Both the position numbers and the translations under genes were made by a program. This document shows, piece by piece, positions 50,701-63,620 of a stretch of DNA of 64,000 nucleotides (position 1 is its first letter; the number at the start of each line of letters is the position of its first letter). Source of the DNA: Toxotes chatareus (lineage: Eukaryota; Chordata; Actinopteri; Toxotidae); the NCBI GenBank assembly GCA_016801885.1, contig CM028898.1:14668858-14732857 (forward strand). The letters run 5' to 3'. The notes under the pieces are model-generated. The model was not told where the DNA came from. It ran no database searches and saw only the letters and a list, made by a program, of their open reading frames with translations.

Positions 50701-51621
50701 TATCCATTATACACATGTGAACATCACTTCTGTTTACACAGATTTTGAAAATCAAACAATCCCTTCAGTATGATTCACTATAAATGATGAAGCGTTGCTT
50801 AGTTGCTAAGTTGGCAACACTGCCTCTGAACGCCCCCCTGATGACCTAATAGAAACTATTCATGCCAAGTCATTTTGAAAGCGCAGCAGAGAGTGCACAA
50901 ACTCCAACATTGGGTCGGCCAAGCAATGCTGTCATTTCATCACTGAGTCAGTCAGGGACAGATATTTGCATTTATAGGCCTGGCCCCTCTGTTAAGTTCC
51001 AGCCAAAAATATATTGAAACCACCCAACCGTCTGTCAGTCGCAAAACTCTGTCGCAGTTTCTCAAATGTTGAGATGTGGGGTCTTGCAGGTGTCAAGTGA
51101 AGGGAAAGGCAAGCCTCTTGGTGAGTTGAGTGATGCACTGGGAGCCAAGGTCAAGGAGAGGAGTAAGAATTGACAGCACTGATGTTCCTCCCACTGTGTT
51201 ATCTGGGCCTGACAGACTGCCGAGTCGCAGGGAGGCAGCCCTCCTTTCAGTTCATTTAGGAAGATATTACACCAAGCCATGTCGAGAGGGCACCTGCTGA
51301 GCCAACCTTCCTCTGACACTAACAGGGAGAAAAAATAAAAAAAAATTATAGACCACTGGTCCAGGGAGAGCATTATACGCCAATACAGTATCAGGACGTT
51401 GTAATCTAAAATATTCATGTACAATATGTGATGTATGTTTTTGTAAGGATACAAAAATGAGCAACAGGGAATTCAATATGTATTGCAACTATTTTAAAGT
51501 CTGAGCAGTTGTCTCAGCAGACTTTAAACTGATCATTCTAAATGCCAAATGGTGCAAATGATGTCCTCCATTAACTCTGTGAACTGAGAGTTCTCACCTT
51601 CTCACTGAAAATCTTATAACT

Positions 51622-52015
51622 GAAGGAATTATTAAACATATTGAGAAATGCACTTATTCGTGTTCTTGGTGCAAGTTCAACGAGAAGAGCGATGCCACTT
51701 TCATGTCTGTTAAATATGAAACAACCAGGAGTCCTTTTGCGTAGCTAAGCAGCAAAACTGAAACCTTGCTCTGTCCACAGGTAAATTAATCTGCCTACCA
51801 GCACCTCTAAAGCTCACTAATTAACAAAAGAAATCTCCTTAGTTGAAACCATACGAAATAATATGTTTGCTGATTCCCCTGCTTCCTTTCTTTATGCTGA
51901 ACCAGGCTAACCATCTCCTGGGTGTATTCCTATTTAAAATGAGCGTGGTGTCCAATCCTCTCATGTAACACTTGGCAAGATAATAATGTAATGTGAAATG
52001 TCGAGTATTCCTAAA
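51622..52015. mobile_element. Palindromic MITE with long imperfect inverted repeats
   Basis: The left arm (from GGAATTATTAAACATATTGAG through CACTTATTCGTGTTCTTGG to about 51740) matches the reverse complement of the right arm (to GTATTCC at about 52005-52011) over roughly 110 bp with mismatches and small gaps. Between the arms lies CCTACCAGCACCTCTAAAGC and CTCACTAATTAAC, a core frequent in teleost genomes. There is no coding potential. This is a non-autonomous foldback-type DNA element; a clear target duplication was not found. Confidence 0.7.
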
Positions 52016-52659
52016 CTAAATCAGATCACTGATTACCTCAAAGGGCACTCATTTCTGTTTGCATGTATCTGAGCAGGTAAACTGCTGCCTTAAAAAGTCT
52101 TTAGAAATGTACGTGTCCTTCAGCAGAAGATGTTTAAACTGGTGCTTGTATAATGTTACTCCAGCCACACATTAGCTCTTTATCTTTATAAAGTCATTCT
52201 CCTTTGGACAGTTTTTTTATTCCTCTGCTTGAAGAAGATAAAAATCTGCTTGTAAAAAAAAGAAAATAAATAAAAAGCTGCTTTGTTATTTCATTTAAGG
52301 GATTCAATTAGATCAGTTTTGCACTAAAACCTATAAGGAATATTTGAAAGCAAAGTTTTTGTCCATTTCACAACTCAGAAGATAAGAAATTTTGTGCAGT
52401 CACAGTTTGTATCGAACTTGTGAACCCTTTATCTTACTGAACTGTGACTTGACTGCATTATAACACCACTGTCTGGGAGTAATATTGAAATGTTGTGAAC
52501 TTTTTACCATGTTGGGTCTGTGTAGTTGGGAAAACAAAACAACAAACCTGACTGTCACATATGCTGTGGTGTAGTTTAATGTCAGTTTTACCACTATATA
52601 ATCCTCAGGCAGCTTGTGACAGTGTCAGTGTTTATAACCCACTTTGTGGAGCAACTGCC

Positions 52660-52678
52660 GTGTGTGTGTGTGTGTGTG
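52660..52678. repeat. (GT)9 microsatellite
   Basis: Nine GT units. Confidence 0.9.
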
Positions 52679-54737
52679 GCAGGAGTGTAGCTGTCAGGCT
52701 AGCAGCTGAGGACGATGTGACGTGATGACCTGGTACAGGGAGGGGGTGAAACCGTGAGCTTGCACAGTTTGATGCAGGGGATCACGTCTGGCCCTGAAGC
52801 GAAGATGAGGTGGAGAGGTCCGTGTTAGTAGATAGCATTAGATGCGATGTGGCACACTCCAGTTTCTTGTTGAACACAGCAGAGGGCAGTGGGGACCTCA
52901 CAGGAGAACAGACGTTGGCCCTTGACTGACAAGGCTGCAAGCTTCAACAAACATAGGCTGCTCTGAAATAGGGACAGAACAGGGAAGAGTGCTGAAGGAG
53001 GGAAAGAGCCAGAGGTCGAATGTGCTCAGTGGAACGCCCAAAAAGGGCAGACTGCCTTTTTCAGACTTAATTAAGACCCACAGGATCATGGTGATTATAG
53101 CTGTATTCATGCCTGAGCAATGAGATGAGCCTGACGATGATAGGAACAGATCAGCAACACACAAGTTTCCCTCTATGTGAACTTGTTGCTCACGTCTAGG
53201 CCCGGATATCCTATGAAATGAATTTATGCTCATTTTGCAAATTGATGTGATATCCTGTTGGCCTATTTTATTCCATTCCTCTCACAGTACACACGGCAGC
53301 AGGTGACAGGTTTAAATAGGATTTGCATCTGAAGCTGGCAGGAATGTGAACGTGCTTCGTGCGGGGAAGATGGCATGAAGATTGTAATAGAAGCGAGGGT
53401 AAAAATGGAAGGCACTGCATTTGACCTTGAGAGCTGAGCTGAGGAGAGAAAGATAGCAGGCAAGATTGAAAGAGATTTAAAAAGATAAAGGTGAGGAGAT
53501 TAAGGGAGGGACACAATGGCGCTGTCTTGTAAACAATATACAAGACAAGAAGGCTTTAGGAAGACACAGATTTTAAAGAATTATTTGAAAAATACAGTCG
53601 GACCATTGATGTAGACCAAGGCCTACAGTAAATGTTTAAATTCAACATTTTAATTATGTGTAAGGCATACGTCTTTGATTGATATGGACAAATATCTCTA
53701 TAATTACATTTCACCATTCATCACACCGAGCCTGACAATTTAATTAGTAACTGAAATTTAAACTGGCCATTACTAAATTGTAAATCTAGCAAACTGACAA
53801 CTGAAAATCTCAAAAATAAGATTGTGTTTTCTCTTTTCAGCAGAAACACAAACTGACTTTCTGAGAGATGGTGCTAAATTATGTACAGCTTAAATGGTTC
53901 AATTGGATTGTTGAATATCTGAGTGTAATTTCAAAGCTACTTTTGTCTCATCTGCAGGCAGAGGAAGTGTTTGAGTGATATTGCCTCATTCTGCCTGTTA
54001 CTACAGGACATGTAATGATAACAATTCAGGAACCCATATTTGTGACTGCGGCTTCTGAGAGCTGTTGTTTCAGCCTCTTTGCATGATTTGCATAAGGAAG
54101 AGCCGTGATGGCTCTGGGTTTGGTGCGGCAAAAATATGCATCTCAGTTTTAAGTGTAGAGCGAGTGAACCTGGGATTCTCAAAGGGGTCTGAAGGGTTGT
54201 GAGATCATTAATGGGAAAGGAAAGAAGAAGAAGAAACAAGACTAACAATCTACAGCCGTGCTATCAGCTCTGTGAGGCTGTACTTTTTGCTTTAGAACAA
54301 ACCCCCCCCCCCACAGCTTCTGGTACTGGTGAGATAAAGAATACATTCCAGGGGATCCAATTTATGTAGAACCTTGACTGTTAAGTCTTATCACATGCCA
54401 AACACTGCACAGAGGTTCATAAAATTATGAGTAATGATTTTACACATCTAGACAGCGGCAATCGTTTCATCTTCTTTGTCATGACCGTCACAAGGTAAAC
54501 AGTGGAAAAGCAGGGTTCACGTTACTCTGTCACATGACTTTACATTGCATTCCAGCAATAGTTTAGTCAGTTTTTTTTTTCCCAGACATGTCTGTGTTTC
54601 GTTGCTGGAACCCTCTGCATGGGTACCACTGCTATGTCAATGAGTGGTCCAATTCAAAAGAATGAAGGGGCTGGATTTTTTTTTTTTTTTTTTCATGTAG
54701 CGCTGATGCCTCAGGCGCAGCAGTGCTTTGAACTAAA

Positions 54738-55135
54738 GGCTAAACATTTCCTAATTAGCACTGAACATAAACTACAGCAAATGCTGTTTTGTAGTTGTTT
54801 GGTCATAAACTAAAGTCTTGGACAAATTAAAATTTTAATCTGATGATGGTGCTGGATGAAAAGTCAGGGGAAACAGCAACATTTTTACAATTCATGCTGA
54901 CTTTAACATCAATGTCTTTACCAAATTTCATGCCAGCCTATCCAATGGTCGTCAAGACACTTCACTCAAAACTACAAATGGTTCCATGAAAGGAAAAGTC
55001 AGGGGATCACCAATGTCACTGGACATCACCCCCTTGGAATCATGAATGTCTGTATTCAATTTCATATCAATACATCCAACAGTTGTTGAGATGTTTTAGG
55101 CTTTAGACCAAAGTCAAATAGTTTGGGAACCGCTG
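54738..55135 (+). repeat. Two-unit dispersed repeat
   Basis: Two successive blocks each contain AAAAGTCAGGGG (about 54859-54870 and 54994-55005), a CAATGTC or GAATGTC word, and a following AATTTCATGCCA or AATTTCATATCA plus CTATCCAATGG or CATCCAACAG. The units look related, about 135-145 bp each. A leader with TTTGGTCATAAACTAAAG precedes them. The family is widespread in percomorphs; its mobilisation class is not clear from the sequence. Confidence 0.65.
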
Positions 55136-55547
55136 TAGTACAGGCTGGGTATAGTGTGCTTATTATGAATGAACCATCCTCTTTTCCCTGCTTTTTTGAT
55201 GTATTCCTCCTTTCATACTTCTGCCTCTTTCTCCTCCATGACAGCACAGAGACAATGGTGCCTGTGTGTTGGTTGGGATCAGTGGTCAGCTTGTGTAATG
55301 GGCCCTGTCAGATGGTCCCATTACAAAGGGCAAAATTCTGCATGCTGTCAACAGGCTGGTCTTCATCTGCAGTCTCTTCAGCTGTTTACGAGACAGGACT
55401 AATCAAGACCCGATGAAAAGTGTCTCAGTTTGTTTGATGGGTTGTTTATCTGTTTTTGAAACCCAGAGAGGCCACATATTTTCCAGTCATTCATTTCATT
55501 CAATCTCTGTTAAAATTTTGACCCCCTCGATGGCAGCAAAAATGGCC

Positions 55548-55555
<8 letters not shown>

Positions 55556-55603
<48 letters not shown>
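55556..55603. repeat. (TA)n microsatellite after an A run
   Basis: About 24 TA units directly following an A run of about nine at 55548-55556. Confidence 0.97.
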
Positions 55604-55605
<2 letters not shown>

Positions 55606-57348
55606 AGTAACTCATCAGTCACAACGAAAAAAAAAGGAAAGAAAAACTTTTTCTTTTGTCACTTGCCAAATAGTGTGAGCCAGGTTAACAGTGTTTGTTT
55701 TTTCCTGTATTCTCACTGTTGGCGGGGGAAGATTGATCATACCTTCTTCCAAGGTCTGGCTTGGCTCCCTGTAGCTAAATACTGTATCATATTTTCACCC
55801 ATTGTCTGCCTGTAGCTGGCAGGAGGAATCACTACATCTCTTGGTGACTCCTCATGACACCTTCATCACTAAAAACCTCCTCTGTCCTTGAACACTGATT
55901 GTACCACAGGCTTAATCTAAACACTATATACTTCCTGCCAGAAAACCTTTCAGCCTATTAATGTTTTAGCCCTTTTCCCCCCTTTTTCAAGATCCTTCCA
56001 TCTCTGACATCGTTTCACCCCTTTGTTGTTCAACCTGTCTCATGGAGTATTGGATAACACTAGGATTAAGGTTAGAATTGGGTTTGGACACGCAGTTGAT
56101 CATGAGGCTTTACAGCAATGTAGCTTAAAAGCACAGAGGATTCAAACAATGAGGAAACCGCCAGAGGGAAACAGGGAATCCACATTAAAGAGTGTTTAAC
56201 AAAACACAACATAAAAAACACAGCAGCCACAAGCCTCTAGAAGATTCCTGTTCAGGCATGTTGGAAAGCAAAGAGGGTAAATGACAGTGGGTGACAAGGT
56301 CTCTCAAGAGGGTACGTGTCAGTAAATCAGTCACTTAAAAAACAAATAACATCAAATAAGTGCCAATAGCCTTGTCAGCAAAAGGAGCCATCATGAAGTC
56401 ATTTTATATGCTGTACCTTTATATCTTTCACCTCCTCAATAAATAAGATACCGGGTCGGCATTAAATTTGAGAGGAATGCACCTTGGTAATAAAAACAGC
56501 TGAGTTATGAATCAAAATACATTCATACAAGAAGGATGGGAAGAGAAATGAGCGAGCTGGAGGAACAGACAGATTTAAAATTCACTGTCGCTGTGTAATG
56601 ATAAAGCATGGCTACACTGTGGCAAAGCGCAGGATCTCTCTCCCTGCGCAAAAGCTCAGATCAAGTATTTGTCAGACCTTGTTTTGTGGGCGTTTTGACT
56701 TATACTTATTCCCCGTTATTTGCTCTTGCTCAACAACAGCTGTGGTCCCCATTTTCCAATGGTAAAATTATGCTGAGCCCAGCAGGAAAGTAATGAAGGC
56801 ACTGCAAACCAATAAGGAACTCAGAATGACGGTGCTTACAAAATAACTATTTTAGGTTCAAAGACCACAGGCTGTGTGTGTAAGGAGTGTCTGAAAAGAG
56901 TAAATTTGAAGGACAGAACAGTGTAGAACAAGAGGAGACACGATGGGAAACTGAATGGAAGAGATGGAGCAGAAGCTGGATGATAATAAGAAATGGGAGA
57001 GGAGAGAGGTTTTTCTTTCTATTGGAAAAATCAGTCTCTGAGTTCCTTCCTCCCTGAGGGTTGTATTGCCCAAAAGCTGCCTAAGTAACACAAACTAATC
57101 CCTCAATCCAGGGCTAGCGAAACGGGTGATTTGTAAATCGCTTTCAACCTGCTTGAACTGAGTGTTTTTTTTCTCTCCCATTCTCTTCTTCCCTTCCTTT
57201 TTGCCTTCTTTTCCTTTGCACATAATTCAGATACATAGCTGGTGCCTGGGTGCATAGACTGGGCTGATGACATTGCTCCCGTAACCACACTTAACACATT
57301 CAGTTAATATAGCTTCTTCTCTTCTGTTCCAGTTCATTAAAGTTTTCT

Positions 57349-57406
57349 CCCTCTCTCTCTCTCACTCTCACTCTCTCTCTGTTTCTCTGACTCTCTCCTT
57401 CCCTCT
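57349..57406. repeat. (CT)n-rich microsatellite
   Basis: CTCTCTCTCTCTCACTCTCA and further CT runs; a polypyrimidine tract on the plus strand. A similar but less regular CT-rich tract lies at 14636-14720. Confidence 0.85.
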
Positions 57407-59064
57407 GTGGAGCAGAGGTCTGGTGACATACAGCGAAAGGGGAATGAGTGTCTGCTTGCTTCATTTCAATGCCTCCAAAGAATCAGAGACTAATCCTGGC
57501 TTCAGCTGCCTGGATGCTTCTGCTCTGTTTGCACTCAAAGGCTGTGCCAGTGGGGTGCAAGTGTGCCACAGAGATGCCGCAAAAATAGCCAAATAAGAGG
57601 CTTTGTCCTCACATGTAGCGCTAATTTTTCCTCCTTCCAGGTGTCTGTGCTGCCTTATTTTTCTGGCGTTTAAGCCAGCTTGGCATGACGAGATTTAAAC
57701 CCTAGGAACCGGTCTGTGAAATGCACTCAAATATTTTAATAATAAAATACAAAATATGCCCTTTGCAAAAGCTTGGAGTACATTTCATAATCACCCGACG
57801 TTAATTTGCAGCTACAGAAGAGCAAGAGCATATGTTGACATGGTAACGTTAATTATTCTCTATGCAAACGCCAAAAGCAAAATTATTGATTTATCTCGGC
57901 TCAAGGCACAGTGAATACGTGTGACTTCACAGGGTGGTGACTGTTGGTGTGCGTGTTGTTTGGGATGTAAGCTAAAGTCAGCTAACATTAAGAAATAGAG
58001 GAGGAAGTGGAGGCCGTCCAGAGAGAGAGGGACAAGTCTAGTGGAGCGAGCCTTATTTACCCAAAGCCGTTCCCACGTCTCAGGTGCAGCCAGCTGCTCA
58101 TCCACGCTCCTGCTTAGAGGAATAACAGGCAAACCAAAGGTAGGCAGAAGGATGGGCTAGCTGTCACATTTAGCTCCAGTGGTAGCCATGTGGATAATTT
58201 TGAATTTATTATTCCTGATTTTCAGATATCTGTCCCTAAGATATCTGCCATACCTCAATATTGTGCAGGTGACAGAGAAGAAAGAGAAGTTGTTGTGCCC
58301 AAACTTAACCAAACCTTAACCCCAGCATCGCCACGTCATAAAACAAATTTAGTTTTCATCAACTGCAATTTGTGTTGGACATGAAGATGACATGCTCACA
58401 TACCTTTGAGCTCTCTTTGCCACATCTGTATAAACTGATCCTTCAACCTCTGCTCAACCACTTAAAGTTGTATTTTTGTATGAAGCAGAGTTAAGACGCA
58501 CCGCAGTGATCTAATATCTGCTTAACCTGTAAAATCTATGGCGACACACGGAAGCTGTGGCCACAAAAGCAATCCTCGATAATACTTGTATATGGTAAGA
58601 TAAATACATTGTGGGTTTTACTCTCTTCAGGGAAATTGCTAATAGTAATAAAAACATGAAGTAATGCCAGACATTGCCTTAAAGGTCATGCATTTGAGAT
58701 TGTCTGATAATGTGTATGCAACGGCCTTGTTTTACACTGCTTTACCCTGTCTTGTAATTTGTCAGTGCTCTACACTGTGTGTATGTGTGAGGGCTGGTTT
58801 CTGTATTTGTGGGTGCAGATGTGTGCACATGTCAGTGAGTGCATGTTTGTTGTTCTGCAATCTCTGTTCGCTTGCTGGCCTGGTTGGGTTAAGTGGATGA
58901 TTGTGTGGATAGATTGGAGGGAGGGCTCATGTTCCCTGAACACGCTGCTTGTTTGACTTGTTTATTTTTTTTTATTTTATTTTTTTTTCTGTCCTCCTCC
59001 TAAGCCAGAGCTCATTTCTTACAGAAGAACTCGGAACTATAAAGAGGGTATGCTCACAGACGTT

Positions 59065-59098
59065 CACACACACCCACACATACACATACACACACACT
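59065..59098. repeat. Imperfect (CA)n microsatellite
   Basis: CA units interrupted by CC and TA. Confidence 0.85.
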
Positions 59099-62000
59099 CT
59101 GTATCACAGTTTTACCTTCTCTAACACACAAGCTCGAGCAGCAGTCAGAGCACTAAAGGCTGATGAACAGGCCATAATTCACTGGTTGCTCTGTGACTGG
59201 ACTGGGACCTTGTTTAATGGGGGATCTGTTGGCAATTTCAAACCATCTATGTGCTTGCTGCTCTTTTTTTACTGGTCTGGAAGTCAATAAAGTTCAAACC
59301 TGCTGATTGAATTGGGGTATAGCAAAGATTTTATTTTCTGTTTGAAGTTTTTTTTTTTTTTTTTTAGAAACAAGGGTTGGGTGGGTGATGGGGTGGTGGG
59401 TATGTAACTGCTTTTAAAGAGAAAAGGTGTTTTGTTCTCAATACAAAATGAAAAAAGGCCTCTATTTGTTCCAAATTTGCATCGGTTAAATGCAGTCTAA
59501 TATAAAATTTTACAATTATGATCACAAACTTGCTTTGGGCCCATTAGCACTGCACTCAGTAATGCTAAAAGGCACTTGTCTGCCCAACTGCTACTCATTT
59601 TGCAATCAGCCTCAGTGTGTGCAGCTTTCAGTCACTGGCTGCCAGATTGTCGGTGCTCCCTTTGTGAGTTAGCAGTCCAGCCAATTCCTGCCTGCCTGTT
59701 ACCTGCATGTTATCTGTTACCTGCATGTTTGGACCATCTGTCTGCCCTTTAACTGTCTGTTGCCTGCTGTTGCTCTTTCGGTTCTGTTTGCCTGTTTGGG
59801 CTCTCTCTAGTCAGCCATTCAGCCAGCTGAGTCTGTGTCTGTGTTTAGGTCCACACAATACCACTTAAAATATACACTGAAGAATATGTAGCATAACACT
59901 GTGGCAACTTAAGGTTCCTTAGTACTTTCTTTTTTGGCCACTGGAGGGACAGAGCAGCTCAGAACAAGCTGAAAACAGAGCATCTGACATTTTATGACAA
60001 GTTGTTATGGTGAATCTGTTAGCAAACGATTGCCTATTCACACATCTAGCAGACACTTCAATACTGAAACTTATTTGGAGTAATGTCTCTGATCACCTGA
60101 CAAATAAGTCCAATGTTCATGTTCCTTTCAGGAATAATATCTGTCTCTTTAGTAGCTAAATGCCTTCTCCATCCAGCTAGCTTTACCTGTCTGCTGTTTG
60201 GTTCTGGGCAGGTGGTGTAGTATACAGGGGGATTATTCAAGCTTTTTTTTGCTGAAAACAGCTGCCTGCCTCTGAGTTTTTGGAGGTTGACACGTACAAG
60301 GGATTATAGGTTGGAATATCTCAGCTTGCTGCTTGATTTTGTCCATTCTGGCTCCCCAACTTCATGAAAGTGCAATAATAACAAACATTCTGGAGATGAT
60401 CTGGAGAGTATGTGGTCTATTGAATAGATTAGGCTTTCTCTACTAAATCTGGTTTGCTCTTAATGATGATTGGCTTTTTATAGAAATGTACTGTAACAAT
60501 AGGAATACACAGCCAGCTGCTACTACTACTACTACTCCAATGAATATGGCCTAGATTTACCATTTAATGATCAACAAGTACACATGGAGTTTTTACACTT
60601 TATTTTTCACCATATGCTAAGTCACAGTCAAAGACAGATGTGGTTTATGTTGATGAAATGAAGTGCAATAAATTTATCAAGCAAGGAATAAACCTACTTC
60701 ATTCAAATCAGACATTTCCTTTGGTCTTTAATACAAAGCAAATATTTAAGCAAATAATTCCTCCCTGTTTTCTAACAGCAACAAGAAGCCTGTTACTAAC
60801 AAACTGAGTGTTATGTGTTATGTTAGGGCTTTTAGTTTGGAGGAAATGTGACCGTCAGCACTGATGTCAGACAGGTTTGACTCTTAATTAGTCGCTGATA
60901 CAACACACCTGGGAAATACCAGGAGAGAACAAGTGGAAAGTTCTACCACTGGAGACTCTCACAAGGATGAATCGCTGAGCTGTTTTGGACTTTGTTACAA
61001 TTTGGGAAGTTTGTCATCCTCCGTTTAACCTGTAAAATAAAATGAATCTTCAAACAGAAAACACTCACAAAGGAACAAACATCCTCACATCAAACTTGAA
61101 ACACACCTAGTTCCCAGGTGGCAGGAAAGTTTGGAGGAAGGAGTGTCTTTCATTAGGCACCATTCTTTTGCTGAGACATGATGTCACTTTTTGGGATTTG
61201 CCAGACCTGGCTTTGACAGTAGTTTAGCTTAGCAGGAGGCTTAATTAATTGATCCTCCACATCTGCCTTAACTTTGAGCCATGGCATATTGCAGCAGCTC
61301 TACAGAGTGAGCCAGGGCAAACAGAGAAGCTGTGGCAAAAAGAATCCAAACATTAAGCAAACTGTTTTATTTATTTTGTTTCCACATGACTTGAAATATT
61401 TGCAAAGTAATGAAATTAGTTGTGTCATGTATACCCCCAACCCACCTCATCCACCCAATTCCAAAAAAATAAAAAAACATAGAGAGAACTGATCCTCGCT
61501 TAAAGGTTTCCACATAACTCACTTGAATACGCAGTGTTCAATATCTCTTTAATTAGCACCACAATAGATTTCAGCCACAACTACATTTTTTTTTATGCCT
61601 GAACAGATCTTAATTTCAATGCATTTTACTCCGCTGTGGCTGATAGTGTTCTAAACCAATTAAGATGTCATGCACCTTCACAGGCAAGTGTTTGGAATCT
61701 GCATCGACAATACCAGATTTCTAAATCAGTTTGCGGCTTTAGAAGCTAAATTACAAAATGGAAATAGTCCATTCACGGTAAGGGATTTAATAAGGCCAGC
61801 AAAAACTGCAGCCAGTAATTTAATTGTTGTTTCATAAAATGAAGCACTTTCGCTGTCCTCTAGGGTTGGCTGATTATCAAAGGGTCCTTTCACTCCTCTA
61901 GCTTTACAGCTCAATGTGCCTCGAGCTAATGGGCTTCGGCCAGACAGTTATTGTATATTGGTAATGTATCTCCCTAAAGAAAAACCAGCTACCTAACACA

Positions 62001-62640
62001 CAGACACACACAGCACAGAGTCAGTATCCTCAAAGAAATGAAATGGGCCATTTTATAAATGTTTAGCTTGGTCTTACAAGCAAATGAGTTTCTCTTATCT
62101 AATTTCCTGCATAAAAACACTAAAGATAATTTGAGCCAGTCTTTAAAATGAGGAACTAGGGGAGCACAAATTTTAATGAGTAACTCTATAGTGTAATAGG
62201 GTTTCTGTCCTCTGACTTTCCGTGGTCCTTTCTCTCTCTGGTATTGTCTCCCACTCTGTACTTCCTTCCCTTCTGACTCTCCAGCCCCTCTTCCATCCTT
62301 CTCACTGCAGCCCTCTGATCATGTTAAATTCCCCACCTGCTCTCCCTAGATTAACGTCTCCTTGTGTAATCCCATTAAGTGCCCTGTGTTTCCGCCTGGT
62401 GCTCATTACTCCTCCACCACACCACGGTGGAGTCTGGAATCGACTCAGGCCTGACATCCATCGCCGCATGAGGCCATCCTCAGTTCCTTCCCCCGGCATT
62501 CAGCATTCTGCAACCCCAGCTGCCCTCCTAACTTCACCTTGCTTTGTCCTCATGACATGGAAAGTTTTGAGTCATATCTCAGCAGAGCAGAGATGCAAAG
62601 ACTGAGGGCTTTAGCAGCCCTGAATTTTCATCTACAGTCA

Positions 62641-62875
62641 TTAGGCATTGTCCAACATGTCTAATACAATGGTTCATGACCAAATACCTAAAAAAAACAA
62701 GTAGCTCAGCTGTACTTTTTTCATTTATTTTATTAGAGGTTACAGTACTTAACTTTGTTTCTTTACTGCTAACTAAAGTTAGCATGCTAACATGCTACAC
62801 CAAGATGGAGAACATAGTAAACATTATACCTGCCTAACATCAGCTAAAAGTACAGCCTCACCGATGTGTGTTAGT
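62641..62875 (-). repeat. Inverted relative of the 54738 repeat leader
   Basis: Read on the minus strand it contains AAGTACAGCTGAGCTAC, then GGTATTTGGTCATGAACC and GTTGGACA. These correspond to ACTACAGC, GTTTGGTCATAAACTAAAG and CTTGGACA in the leader of the 54738 repeat. On the plus strand TTAGCATGCTAACATGCTA follows at about 62779, a short palindromic word cluster also typical of such repeats. Confidence 0.5.
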
Positions 62876-63533
62876 GCCTTTTACATTGTCTGCCGTGTGC
62901 TCAGAGCAGGTCAACTTCTCCACACACTTTTCTTCCATAGTGTTTTGGTCTCTTTATTTGGTGAAATCACACCCATATAAACCCTCTTAAAACCACACAA
63001 GCCCCCTTTATTCATGTTTTGCTTGTCTTTCCACTTTTCTTTTATCTTTCCAGCTTCTCTGTTTTACGGGCAATAATGCCAGCTAGACAGAATGAAGAAT
63101 AATGAGTGATTCTTATCAGCTCTGTAATCCATGACAGTTTATGCTGACGACCTTTGGTACAGCCGTTTGACGGCAGCAGATATCTCTTCCATCTCCAGTC
63201 CCCAACAGGAGTGATGTTGTCACTGTCAAGCCACAATTATGCACAGCATTTTTCAGCAATCTTCTTTTTAAGGAGTCTGGCCAAAGTATTACCTGGAGCT
63301 CTGCAGTATTTAATACAATCTGCACGGAGCAGGAAGCATTTGACTGCACCTTGTGCCACACTGATGGGTTCACCAAAGTAAAGCCCTTTCAAACACTTGT
63401 TTGAAATATTGCAAGAAAGCATGAGGCATAATCTCTTACATCCCTGAAAACTGAAATTTTTGCGAAAAATGATGCAGTGGGACCATTTTCCTAAGTTCTT
63501 CCTAATAGAGGCGTTGGACTGTGTCAAGTAGCG

Positions 63534-63620
63534 AGGGTTGCAACTAATGAAAACTTTCATTATTGATCGATCTGCCAATTATTTTTCAATTACTTGATCA
63601 GCTTAATCAGCTAATTGTTT
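63534..63620 (+). repeat. hAT-like non-autonomous element end (candidate)
   Basis: GGGTTGCAACTAATGAAAAC followed by TTTCATTATTGATCGATCTG and CCAATTATTTTTCAATTACTTG resembles the terminus of an abundant teleost non-autonomous DNA transposon that starts GGGCTGCAACTAACGA. The other terminus is not visible in the window. Confidence 0.45.

Noticed and set aside
59680..59830. Pyrimidine-rich, CTGCCTG-laden stretch with CTGTTACCTGCATGTT twice
   Set aside because: The direct repeat is only 16 bp and looks like local slippage; no element boundaries.
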